From Acidobacteriota bacterium (GTDB lineage: Bacteria; Acidobacteriota; Terriglobia; Terriglobales; Acidobacteriaceae), in NCBI GenBank assembly GCA_021792135.1, contig JAJYVF010000014.1, positions 62,001 to 126,000 on the forward strand: DNA of 64,000 nt. The letters are read 5' to 3'. Shown piece after piece: positions 35,759 through 43,642 of this stretch; positions within the stretch are counted from its first letter, which is position 1; every line of letters begins with the position of its first letter. The position numbers and the translations under genes are program-made. The notes under the pieces are model-generated. The model did not search any database, was not told where the DNA came from, and was given only the letters and a program-made list of their open reading frames with translations.

Positions 35759-36859
35759 ATGTTCTACCGCACTGACGACCTTCGCATCCGGTCCACCAAA
35801 GTCGTTCTGCCTCCGGTCTTCCTGGAAGAGGAGCTTCCCGTGACCGAGGCAGCCTCCAGCACCGTCTTTCACGCCCGCCGCGAGATCGTGGAGATCCTCG
35901 AGGGGCGCGACCATCGCCTGCTGGTGATCGCCGGCCCCTGCTCTATCCACGATGCCGACGCCGCGCGCGATTATGCCCGGCTCCTGAAGGCCGCAGCCGA
36001 GGAGCATGCCGCCGATCTGCGGATCGTCATGCGCGTCTACTTTGAGAAGCCCCGCACCACTCTGGGCTGGAAAGGCCTCATCAACGACCCCTTCCTCGAT
36101 GAGTCCTTCCGCATCAACGACGGCCTGCGCCTCGCCCGCCGCCTGCTGCTCGACCTCGCCGAAATGGGCGTTCCCGCCGGCACCGAATTCCTCGACATGA
36201 TCTCCCCGCAGTACGTCGCCGAGCTCGTCAGCTGGGGAGCCATCGGCGCGCGCACCACCGAGAGCCAGGGACACCGGCAGCTTGCCTCCGGGCTCTCCTG
36301 CCCGGTCGGCTTCAAAAATGGCACCTCCGGCAACGTGCAGATCGCCATCGAGGCCATCCTCTCCGCCGGCCACCCGCACACCTTCCTCGGCCATTCGAAG
36401 TACGGCCAGTCCGCCATCCTCTTCACCGCCGGCAACGCCGACTGCCACATCATCCTGCGCGGCGGCCGCCAGACCGTGAACTACGATGCCGCTTCCGTTG
36501 AGGAGACCTGCCGGCTGCTGGAGAAAGCCGGCCAGCGGCCCCGCGTCATGATCGACTGCAGCCACGCCAACAGCGGCAAGGACCATACCCGCCAGCCCGC
36601 CGTCTGCCGCAACGTCGCCGGGCAGATTGCCGGCGGAGACCGGCGCATCATCGGCGTGATGCTGGAGAGCAACCTCGTGGCCGGCGCGCAGAAGCTCGTC
36701 CCCGGCGAGCAGCTGGTCTATGGCCAGAGCATCACCGATGCCTGTATCGGCTGGGAGGAAACCCGCGAGTTGTTCGCCGAGCTGGCGGAGGCGGTGCGTG
36801 TCCGCCGTGCCGCCGCCGACCCCCGGACGCCCGCGATGGCCATGGCCCGCGGGCGGTAG
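35759..36859 (+). CDS. 3-deoxy-7-phosphoheptulonate synthase, class I-alpha (AroF/G/H type)
   Basis: Condenses PEP and erythrose 4-phosphate, the first step of the shikimate pathway. It is 366 aa. Metal-site and PEP motifs are intact: [56 protein letters not shown] and [13 protein letters not shown]. This subclass is normally feedback-regulated by an N-terminal extension. A second synthase of the I-beta subclass lies 5.6 kb downstream at 42418. It is followed by recR 11 nt later. Confidence 0.95.
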   Translation: MFYRTDDLRIRSTKVVLPPVFLEEELPVTEAASSTVFHARREIVEILEGRDHRLLVIAGPCSIHDADAARDYARLLKAAAEEHAADLRIVMRVYFEKPRTTLGWKGLINDPFLDESFRINDGLRLARRLLLDLAEMGVPAGTEFLDMISPQYVAELVSWGAIGARTTESQGHRQLASGLSCPVGFKNGTSGNVQIAIEAILSAGHPHTFLGHSKYGQSAILFTAGNADCHIILRGGRQTVNYDAASVEETCRLLEKAGQRPRVMIDCSHANSGKDHTRQPAVCRNVAGQIAGGDRRIIGVMLESNLVAGAQKLVPGEQLVYGQSITDACIGWEETRELFAELAEAVRVRRAAADPRTPAMAMARGR

Positions 36860-36870
36860 GAACCGGAACC

Positions 36871-37470
36871 GTGTCGCGATTCGCCGAACCCATGGCGCGC
36901 CTCATCGAGGAGCTGCGCAAGCTGCCAGGCATCGGGAACAAGTCCGCGCAGCGCCTGGCCTTCCACATCCTCCGCTCCACCGACGAGGACGCCGAAGCCC
37001 TCTCCGCCGCTATCGTTCAGGTGAAGCAGCGCCTGCGCCTCTGCTCCGTCTGCAACAACATTACCGACGTCGATCCCTGCGTCTACTGCTCCAGCCCCAC
37101 GCGCAACCAGCGCCTGGTGTGCGTGGTCGAGGAGCCCACCAGCATCGCCACCATCGACAAGACCCGCTCCTGGAACGGCGTCTTCCACGTCCTGCACGGC
37201 ACCTTATCGCCCCTGCACGGCGTCGGCCCCGAGCATCTCCGCGTTGCGAACCTCGTTGCCCGCGCCGAAGGCGGCGAGCTGGACGAAGCCATCCTCGCCA
37301 CCTCGCCCACCGTCGAAGGCGAAGCCACCGCCAGCTGGCTCGCCGACCTGCTCCGCCCCTCGGGCATCCGCATCACCCGCATCGCCACCGGCGTTCCCGC
37401 CGGCAGCGACATCGAATACGCCGACGAAGTCACCATGACCCGCGCCCTCGAGGGCCGCCGCGAAATCTAG
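36871..37470 (+). CDS. recR: Recombination mediator RecR
   Basis: Works with RecO (and RecF) to load RecA at single-strand gaps. It is 199 aa, the normal length. The helix-hairpin-helix [20 protein letters not shown] opens the protein. The zinc motif [16 protein letters not shown] is followed by a Toprim domain with [10 protein letters not shown] and [17 protein letters not shown] at the end. GTG start at 36871. Usually recR follows dnaX-ybaB; here it follows a DAHP synthase gene instead. Confidence 0.97.
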   Translation: MSRFAEPMARLIEELRKLPGIGNKSAQRLAFHILRSTDEDAEALSAAIVQVKQRLRLCSVCNNITDVDPCVYCSSPTRNQRLVCVVEEPTSIATIDKTRSWNGVFHVLHGTLSPLHGVGPEHLRVANLVARAEGGELDEAILATSPTVEGEATASWLADLLRPSGIRITRIATGVPAGSDIEYADEVTMTRALEGRREI

Positions 37471-37505
37471 AAGCAACCCGCGAGTCGCTCCCGCCCGGAC
37501 GGCCT

Positions 37506-37525
37506 GCCCTGAGCCTGCCCAGGGC
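37506..37525. terminator. Possible bidirectional terminator between recR and ino1
   Basis: GCCCTG and CAGGGC form a 6-bp stem with an 8-nt loop between two convergent genes. There is no T-run, so it is a weak candidate. Confidence 0.3.
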
Positions 37526-37533
37526 TCCAGCCC

Positions 37534-38856
37534 TCAGTCGTAGTACTCCAGCCCCAGGTGCGTGATCAGCTCCTCGCCCATGATGTGGCGCAGCGTGTTC
37601 TTGAGCTTCATCGACTGGATGAACAGGTCGTGCTCCGGATAGAGTCCCGGCGCCGACTGCGGCGACTTGAAGTAGAAGCTCAGCCACTCCTGGATACCGA
37701 TGTGCCGCAGCTCCGGCGTCCTCTGCGCCAGATCCAGGAACAGCACCAGGTCCAGCGCGATCGGCGCCGCCAGTATCGAGTCCCGGCACAGGAAATCCAC
37801 CTTGATCTGCATCGGATAGCCCAGCCATCCGAAGATGTCGATGTTGTCCCAGCCTTCCTTGTTATCGCCGCGGGGCGGATAGTAGTTGATCCGTACCTTG
37901 TGGTAGATATTGCCGTACAGATCCGGGTACTTCTCCGGCTGGAGAATGTAATCGAGCACCCCCAGCTTGGACTCTTCCTTGGTCTTGAACGACTCGGGAT
38001 CGTCCAGCACCTCGCCGTCGCGGTTGCCCAGAATATTCGTCGAATACCAGCCGCTCACCCCCAGCATGCGCGCCTTGAAGGCCGGGGACAGCACCGTCTT
38101 GATCAGCGTCTGCCCCGTCTTGAAATCCTTCCCGCAGATGGGCGCCCCGTTCTGGCGCGAAAGCTCGATCATGCAGGGCAAATCCACCGTCAGGTTTGGC
38201 GCGCCGTTGGCAAAAGGCACCCCCTCCTTCAGCGCGGCATAGGCGTAAATCTGCGAGGGCGCAATCGCCGGATCGTTCTCCGTCAGCCCCTTCTCGAAAG
38301 ACTTCACCGATTGATGGACGGCCGTCGGCTCCAGGAAGATCTCCGTCGAGCCGCACCAGATCACCACCACCCGGTCCACCTGCGCTTTGAACCGCTGGAT
38401 ATCCGACCGCACCTGCTGCGCCAGATCGCACTTGTTCTTGCCCTCTTTCACATGCGTGCCGCTGAGCCGCTTCACGTAGTACTGATCGAAGACCGCCGGC
38501 ATCGGCTGGATGCTCTCGAGAAACGGCTTGATGCTGCCGAGGTGATCGCGGTCCAGCACCTGCGCATGACTCGCCGCCTCATACATGTTGTCCGGGAAAA
38601 TATCCCAGCCCGTGAACACCACGTCGTTCAGATCCGCCAGCGGCACAAATTCCTTCACCAGCGGCGTGCGATTGTCGGTGCGCTTGCCCAGCCGGATCGT
38701 TCCCATCTGCGTGACCGAGCCGATCGGCTTGGCCAGCCCCTTGCGTACCGCCTCCACTCCGGCAATCAGCGTGGTGGCCACGGCGCCCATACCCACCACC
38801 ATCACTCCCAGTTTCCCCGTGGCCGGCTGGATCGCCTGCCCTTTTTCCACTGCCAT
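37534..38856 (-). CDS. ino1: Inositol-3-phosphate synthase
   Basis: Converts glucose 6-phosphate to myo-inositol 3-phosphate with NAD. It is 440 aa. The Rossmann motif GVMVVGMGAVATTLIAG is near residue 17, and the catalytic region includes CGKDFKTGQTLIKTVL and the following SGWYSTNILGNRDGEVLDD. The C-terminal region with KVDFLCRDSILAAPIALD fits the prokaryotic type. The product could feed inositol lipids or compatible solutes; no neighbouring gene tells which. Confidence 0.95.
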   Translation of the reverse strand: MAVEKGQAIQPATGKLGVMVVGMGAVATTLIAGVEAVRKGLAKPIGSVTQMGTIRLGKRTDNRTPLVKEFVPLADLNDVVFTGWDIFPDNMYEAASHAQVLDRDHLGSIKPFLESIQPMPAVFDQYYVKRLSGTHVKEGKNKCDLAQQVRSDIQRFKAQVDRVVVIWCGSTEIFLEPTAVHQSVKSFEKGLTENDPAIAPSQIYAYAALKEGVPFANGAPNLTVDLPCMIELSRQNGAPICGKDFKTGQTLIKTVLSPAFKARMLGVSGWYSTNILGNRDGEVLDDPESFKTKEESKLGVLDYILQPEKYPDLYGNIYHKVRINYYPPRGDNKEGWDNIDIFGWLGYPMQIKVDFLCRDSILAAPIALDLVLFLDLAQRTPELRHIGIQEWLSFYFKSPQSAPGLYPEHDLFIQSMKLKNTLRHIMGEELITHLGLEYYD

Positions 38857-39200
38857 TCGCCTTCACTGCCTTTCTTTGCTCAAATATGGGTCCAGAGCGA
38901 AACCCGCGATCGTGTGTCCCGATTCGGATCCGTGATGTGCGGCTTTCTTCGGCGGAAAGCTGCGCCAGGAACCGCGGCTTCCGGATGCACCTTCGCGGGT
39001 TTCCCCTGAGTCCAAATTGTCAGTCTCTCGCGTGAGCCGCGTCTTGGCAAATTATGACAGGCTGAACGGCGCAGATAAGCCCCTGAGCGGCGCTTTCGCC
39101 GCCTTCGCCGTTGTCTCAACCGCTGCAGAATCTGTACGTAACGTTCCGCTATTGCTGAAAGGGCCGCGCTTGCCTATGCTGGGGTGCACACGAGAGAGCC
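38857..39200. other. Divergent intergenic region between ino1 and the TIR gene
   Basis: 344 bp without a gene. It holds a GGCG-CTTT-CGCC hairpin near 39090 and, at its right end, the promoter listed at 39152-39180. I see no repeat copy and no small coding frame. Confidence 0.6.
39152..39180 (+). promoter_or_regulatory. Probable promoter of the TIR-domain gene
   Basis: TTGCTG (39152-39157) and TATGCT (39175-39180) are separated by exactly 17 bp and end 20 bp before the ATG at 39201, giving a very short leader. This is a reasonable but not strong sigma-70 match. Confidence 0.5.
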
Positions 39201-40403
39201 ATGACGCGCAGCATTTTTATCAGCTACCGCCGCGACGATTCCGAAGGCGAAGCCGGTCGCCTCTTCGACGACCTCACCCACGCCTTCGGAGAGAATTCGA
39301 TCTTCATGGATGTCTCCGGCATCGACCCCGGCGTCGACTTCCGCAAGGCCATCGACGAAAACGTCTCCGGCTGCGGCGTCCTGCTCGCCATCATCGGCCC
39401 CATGTGGGCCACCATCCAGAACAGCTCCGGCCGGCGGCGCCTCGAAGACGAAAATGACTTTGTCCGCCTCGAAATTGCCTCTGCCCTGCGCCGCAACATC
39501 GCTGTCATCCCGGTGCTGGTCCACGAGGCGAAGATGCCGCGCCCCGATCAACTCCCCGACGACCTGAAGGAACTCGCCTTCCGCAACAGCGTTGAAATCA
39601 CCCATGCCCGCTGGAACAGCGACGTTGCCCTGCTCATCAAGGCGCTGGAACCCTACGTCGCCGCCACCCGCAGCGGCGGCACGAAGCCCGTGCACGCCAC
39701 TGTGCCCGTGCAGCTTCCCGCGCCCTACCCCGCACGCAGTCAGGAGGCTCCGGCCTCCCGTTCCCGCCTGCCACTGATCGCGGGCATCGCCATCGCCGTC
39801 GTGCTGGCCGGCTTTGCAGGCTTCGCCGTCCGGCGTCACCTGCGTGGCCAGGCTTCCACTCCGCCGGCATCTCCCTCGACCGGATCATCCTCTGCTCCTG
39901 CGGCGACGACGGCCACCGGGGCGGCGGCACCACCGGCTACAGCCCTCCCTGCCTCCTCCGGAACCGTCCCCGCCGCCGACACGCAACCTGTGGCTCAGCC
40001 CTCCACTCCCTCTGCTTCCGGGAATTCCTCCACTCCCTGGGTCGGCACCTGGCTGCGTGAAGGATTTGAGACCGAGGTCCAGAGAGCCCGCCGCGACCAG
40101 GGTGTCCTGGTGCGGCTCGCTGTCACCCGGAATGCAGACGCCTCCCTCTCCATGGAGGCCTGGGTCACCTGCGGATCCAGCGAATGCAGCTGGGGGAAAA
40201 GGCCTGCCCATGAGGCGAATGGCGGCCTGAAGGCAAGGTTTCATTTGTCTGAGGTCGACAACGGGCAGCCAGTCGAGCGAACTTCCACCATCACCCTGGA
40301 ACCCAAAGGCCAGTCGCTCCTGATGCATGCAAGGAACCGGCTCTCCAACGGCACAGAGGGAATGGGGGTGGGGACTTTCGTTCGCCTGACTCCGGCCGGC
40401 TGA
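39201..40403 (+). CDS. Membrane-anchored TIR-domain protein
   Basis: 400 aa. An N-terminal TIR domain (about 4-150) begins SIFISYRRDDSEGEAGRLFD and continues with FMDVSGIDPGVDF. E91 in FVRLEIASALRR lies where TIR NADases carry their catalytic Glu. One transmembrane helix follows (about 190-210, LPLIAGIAIAVVLAGFAGFA), then a Pro/Ser/Ala-rich linker (217-285) and a C-terminal beta-rich domain starting PWVGTWLREGF. TIR would face the cytoplasm and the C-terminal domain the periplasm. Roles could be NAD-depleting defence or signalling; no partner gene is adjacent. Confidence 0.88.
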   Translation: MTRSIFISYRRDDSEGEAGRLFDDLTHAFGENSIFMDVSGIDPGVDFRKAIDENVSGCGVLLAIIGPMWATIQNSSGRRRLEDENDFVRLEIASALRRNIAVIPVLVHEAKMPRPDQLPDDLKELAFRNSVEITHARWNSDVALLIKALEPYVAATRSGGTKPVHATVPVQLPAPYPARSQEAPASRSRLPLIAGIAIAVVLAGFAGFAVRRHLRGQASTPPASPSTGSSSAPAATTATGAAAPPATALPASSGTVPAADTQPVAQPSTPSASGNSSTPWVGTWLREGFETEVQRARRDQGVLVRLAVTRNADASLSMEAWVTCGSSECSWGKRPAHEANGGLKARFHLSEVDNGQPVERTSTITLEPKGQSLLMHARNRLSNGTEGMGVGTFVRLTPAG

Positions 40404-40411
40404 CTGTTCCG

Positions 40412-41050
40412 CTACGCTGCCTCCGGCCGCACCCGGTTCCGCCAGTGCGTCCACATGAACCACAGGATTGCCGCCACCAGCAGCAATTCCACCCCCAGGT
40501 GGAACCGGTGGAAGAGGGCCTTGAAGCGCGGATCGGTATCCCACGCCTGGCCCAGCCTCATCCCCACATAGGCCAGCGCAAAGCACCACGGCCAGGATCC
40601 CAGGAAGGTGTAGAGATGAAAGCGAAGCTGCGGCATCTTCGCGATCCCTGCGGGCAGCGCGATGAAGGTCCGGATCACCGGCATCAGCCTCGCCAGGAAA
40701 ACCGTAATGCCCCCGAAGCGCTCAAAGAAGTGCTCCGCTCTGTTCAAATCCTGGTGATCCAGCAGCACGAACCGCCCGTATCGCGCGATAAACGGCCGCC
40801 CGCCCCGCGCCCCGACCCAGTACGCTACCGCCGAGCCCACATTGCACCCAATAGCCCCGGCCGTCGCCACCCAGAACAGCTTCAGTTCGCCCGCGTGCAC
40901 CAGATACCCGGCAAACGGCATGATGATTTCCGATGGCAGCGGCACACACGCCGACTCAATCGCCATCAGCAGCAGTACCCCTCCGTATCCGGATCCGGAA
41001 ATGACGGTGATGATGGCATGCGCCAGCGCGGCAACGATTTTTTCGCTCAT
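40412..41050 (-). CDS. DedA family membrane protein
   Basis: 212 aa, with about five hydrophobic segments. Conserved DedA/SNARE-associated motifs: MAIESACVPLPSEIIMPFAG, GARGGRPFIARYGRFVLL, FFERFGGITVFLARLMPVIR and FIALPAGIAKMP, with the essential Glu and Arg residues. DedA proteins are implicated in phospholipid (undecaprenyl phosphate and PE) translocation and proton-dependent homeostasis. It converges with the TIR gene 8 bp away. Confidence 0.93.
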   Translation of the reverse strand: MSEKIVAALAHAIITVISGSGYGGVLLLMAIESACVPLPSEIIMPFAGYLVHAGELKLFWVATAGAIGCNVGSAVAYWVGARGGRPFIARYGRFVLLDHQDLNRAEHFFERFGGITVFLARLMPVIRTFIALPAGIAKMPQLRFHLYTFLGSWPWCFALAYVGMRLGQAWDTDPRFKALFHRFHLGVELLLVAAILWFMWTHWRNRVRPEAA

Positions 41051-41133
41051 TCGTCTCCGAGTCTACCTGAGTGCGTCTTCAGGTTCCCCCGGGCCTTTCC
41101 GCCCGTCGTTGGCGGAAGACTGGGAATCCCCCT

Positions 41134-41832
41134 TCAGGAGCCTGCCCGCACCGTTCGCTTCTCGATCCGCTTTTCGTAGTGCTCGCCGCGCACGACCCTC
41201 TTCACGTAGATCCCCGGCGTCACCACCTGGTCCGGATCGATCTCCCCCGTCCCGACCAGCTCTTCCACCTCGGCGATCGTCACCCGCGCCGCCGCCGCCA
41301 TGATGGGATTGAAGTTGCGCGCTGTTCTGCGGTAAACCAGATTCCCCGCCCGGTCGCCCTTCCATGCCCGGATCAGCGCGAAATCCGCCCGCAGCCAGTG
41401 CTCCAGCAGATAGCTCCGCCCCTCGAACTCCCGCGTCTCCTTGCCTTCCCCCACCAGCGTCCCCGCGCCCGTCGGCGTATAAAAGGCCGGAATCCCCGCC
41501 CCCCCGGCGCGGATCCGCTCCGCCAGCGTCCCCTGCGGAACCAGCCGCAGGTCCAGCTCCCCCTTCAGCACCTTTCCTTCGAGCAGCCGATTCTCTCCCA
41601 CGTAGCTCCCGGTATGCGAGGCGATCATTCCCGCCTCCAGCATCAGGCCCATGCCGAAGCCGTCCACGCCCATGTTGTTGCTGATGGTGTGCAATCCCGA
41701 AACGCGCCGCCGGACCAGGGCGGCGATCAGGTTCTCCGGAATCCCGCACAGCCCGAAGCCGCCCAGCATGATGGCCGCGCCCGAGGGAATATCGGCTACC
41801 GCCGCATCGGCGCTCTCCCACACCTTGTTCAC
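41134..41832 (-). CDS. scoA: 3-oxoacid CoA-transferase subunit A (orphan)
   Basis: 232 aa. Family I CoA-transferase alpha subunit: MLGGFGLCGIPENLIAALV, ISNNMGVDGFGMGLMLEAGM, the GAGTLVGEGKE segment and FNPIMAAAARVTIAEVEELV. The catalytic Glu is in subunit B, which is not adjacent: the next minus-strand gene is dedA. The protein therefore needs a B subunit encoded elsewhere. A terminator-like hairpin lies in its upstream region (41901-41954). Confidence 0.93.
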   Translation of the reverse strand: MNKVWESADAAVADIPSGAAIMLGGFGLCGIPENLIAALVRRRVSGLHTISNNMGVDGFGMGLMLEAGMIASHTGSYVGENRLLEGKVLKGELDLRLVPQGTLAERIRAGGAGIPAFYTPTGAGTLVGEGKETREFEGRSYLLEHWLRADFALIRAWKGDRAGNLVYRRTARNFNPIMAAAARVTIAEVEELVGTGEIDPDQVVTPGIYVKRVVRGEHYEKRIEKRTVRAGS

Positions 41833-41900
41833 GGGAACCTCCTGCGCAAATCAGCAGGATAGTCAAAGGCTCCGCGCTCGCGCCAGCGGCTGGGGGGGCG

Positions 41901-41954
41901 AAAAAAGCAACGAGACCGTCGCCGCATGGTTCTGCACAATCGGCGGTCTCGTTG
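41901..41954 (-). terminator. Terminator-like hairpin upstream of scoA
   Basis: CAACGAGACCG (41908-41918) and CGGTCTCGTTG (41944-41954) are perfect 11-bp complements with a 25-nt loop. Read on the minus strand the stem is followed by C and six T (41906-41901). It would end a minus-strand transcript about 70 nt before the scoA ATG. No minus-strand gene lies just upstream, so it is either an attenuator or the end of an unannotated RNA. Confidence 0.6.
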
Positions 41955-42188
41955 TCCGAGGAGGCTTGCTGTGAGAAGCCCGCCGGGACCCCTCACGCTC
42001 ATTAGTGACCCTCCCGGTGAAGCAAAGTTGCGCTCCGGTTTCCGGTCTTCTCTTTCGTCAATACCACTTCCGTGCAGGCCGCCGCCCGCCCGGCCCCGAC
42101 CGAAGTGCTATTCCCGCAGGCGCCCTGTTCCCGCAGAATCATTGCCGTACGGGCCTAAGCAGAAACGTCTGAATCAGAAAGTTCGCCC

Positions 42189-42281
42189 ATGCACCACCTT
42201 CTTCTTGTCGTCTTTTTCATCGCCATGGTTCTCACTCCGGCCATCGTCGCTGCCCGCAGCGGCGATGAGCCCCGGGAATAA
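42189..42281 (+). CDS. Candidate 30-residue hydrophobic small protein
   Basis: ATG to TAA encodes MHHLLLVVFFIAMVLTPAIV, then a short polar tail ending in Asp, Glu, Pro, Arg and Glu: one transmembrane or signal-like segment. AGAAAG lies about 7 nt upstream, a weak binding site. The following GCCCCGGG-containing DNA can form a small stem. It is in the gene-poor stretch and on the same strand as the DAHP synthase gene 136 nt later, so it could also be a leader peptide. Coding status is uncertain. Confidence 0.35.
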   Translation: MHHLLLVVFFIAMVLTPAIVAARSGDEPRE

Positions 42282-42417
42282 AGCCCGGACTCCTGAAGTC
42301 CCCTTCCGCGCCCGGCCTCGACTCACCCTCGACCGCGACGCCACCCCACCCTTGTCTTTCTTCATTTCGTCTGGCCCATGCTCTACACTGGGTTCAGCTT
42401 GAAGTGAGGACTCCACG

Positions 42418-43482
42418 ATGCTCGTCGTGATGAAGGCGCTGGCTACCCAGGAAGAAATTCAGGCCGTCTGCGATCGGATTGAATCCCTCGGCTTTCGCGC
42501 CCACCCTCTGCCCGGCGCCCAGCGCACCGCCATCGGCATTACCGGCAACCAGGGCGAAGTCGACCGCGGCAACCTCGAAGAGATGTCCGGCGTCGCCGAA
42601 GTCATCCGCGTCTCCAAGCCTTATAAGCTGGTCAGCCGCGACGTCAAGGAAGACGACACCGTCATCCGCTTTCCCGGCACCAGCGCCTCCATCGGCGGCG
42701 CCAGCCTCGCCATCATCGCCGGCCCCTGTTCCATCGAATCGCGCGAGCAGGCTTTCGCCATCGCCGAGCAGGTCGCTCTCGCCGGCGCGCAGTTCTTCCG
42801 CGGCGGCGCCTACAAACCGCGCACCTCACCCTACGCCTTCCAGGGCCTGGGCGAAGAAGCCCTCAAAATCATGGCCGAGGTACGCGACCGCTTCGGACTG
42901 CGCATCGTCACCGAAGCCATCGACCACGAAGCCCTCGAACTGGTCGCCGAATACGCCGACGTCATTCAGATCGGCGCCCGCAACATGCAGAACTTCTCGC
43001 TCCTCAAGGCCGCCGGCCGCAAGCGCAAACCCGTGCTGCTCAAGCGCGGCCTGGCCGCCACCCTCGACGAGTTCCTCATGGCCGCCGAGTACATCATGAG
43101 CGAGGGCAACTACGAGGTCATCCTCTGCGAACGCGGCGTCCGTACCTTCGCCGACCACACCCGCAACACGCTGGACCTCAGCATCGTGCCCGCCGTCCAG
43201 CGCCTCAGCCATCTGCCCATTCTCGTCGATCCCAGCCACGGTACCGGCAAGCGCAACAAGGTGCTGCCCCTGGCCCGCGCTGCCGTCGCCGTCGGCGCCG
43301 ATGGCCTCATCATCGAAGTCCACCACCAGCCCGACCGGGCGCTCTCCGATGGCGCGCAGTCCATCTATCCCGAGCAGTTCGCGCAGCTCATGGACGAGTG
43401 CTCCCGGATCGCAGCCGTGTTGCATCGGAGCGTTCCCCACGGGATCCAGCTTGAGCAAACAGCGGGCCTGGCCGCGCACTAG
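42418..43482 (+). CDS. 3-deoxy-7-phosphoheptulonate synthase, class I-beta
   Basis: Same reaction as the enzyme at 35759 but the other subclass, 354 aa. An N-terminal ferredoxin-like regulatory domain (1-75, [20 protein letters not shown]) precedes the barrel. The barrel carries metal-site motifs [55 protein letters not shown]. The ferredoxin-like domain binds aromatic amino acids in Thermotoga. It therefore probably has different feedback control from the other synthase. GTGAGGAC precedes the ATG. Confidence 0.95.
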   Translation: MLVVMKALATQEEIQAVCDRIESLGFRAHPLPGAQRTAIGITGNQGEVDRGNLEEMSGVAEVIRVSKPYKLVSRDVKEDDTVIRFPGTSASIGGASLAIIAGPCSIESREQAFAIAEQVALAGAQFFRGGAYKPRTSPYAFQGLGEEALKIMAEVRDRFGLRIVTEAIDHEALELVAEYADVIQIGARNMQNFSLLKAAGRKRKPVLLKRGLAATLDEFLMAAEYIMSEGNYEVILCERGVRTFADHTRNTLDLSIVPAVQRLSHLPILVDPSHGTGKRNKVLPLARAAVAVGADGLIIEVHHQPDRALSDGAQSIYPEQFAQLMDECSRIAAVLHRSVPHGIQLEQTAGLAAH

Positions 43483-43489
43483 CAGCCCG

Positions 43490-43612
43490 GGTCGGAAGTC
43501 CGGTTTTGAAGGGGCACGACTTTAGCCGTGCCGTAAACGCTCAGATATCAATGCGGCTTGAGCCGCTGGGGAACGCTTTTCCCGAAATCGCGGCTTCTGC
43601 CACAGACTGCCA
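43490..43612 (+). repeat. Dispersed hairpin repeat, copy B
   Basis: Shares GTTTTGAAGGGGCACG (43503-43518) exactly with the hisC copy. Hairpins: GGCACG/CGTGCC (43513-43532) and GCGGC/GCCGC (43553-43566). Toward its right end it shares CTTCTGCCACAG with copy C. The ends are less well defined than in copy C; boundaries are approximate. It lies between the DAHP synthase gene and the YVTN protein gene. Confidence 0.72.
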
Positions 43613-43642
43613 GGGGGCTTTTCCATCGATCCGGAAAGCACG

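Larger units (their letters stand above)
41833..42417. other. Gene-poor region between scoA and the class I-beta DAHP synthase gene
   Basis: 585 bp between divergent genes with no ordinary gene. It contains a strong hairpin with T-run on the minus strand (41901-41954), a short ORF at 42189-42281, and several GC-rich inverted segments between 41970 and 42130. I could not match it to a riboswitch or a named RNA by eye. Confidence 0.6.

Noticed and set aside
41955-42180. Known riboswitch in the gene-poor region
   Set aside because: GC-rich inverted segments are present, but the conserved cores of TPP, cobalamin, SAM, glycine, c-di-GMP or fluoride riboswitches were not recognised on either strand.
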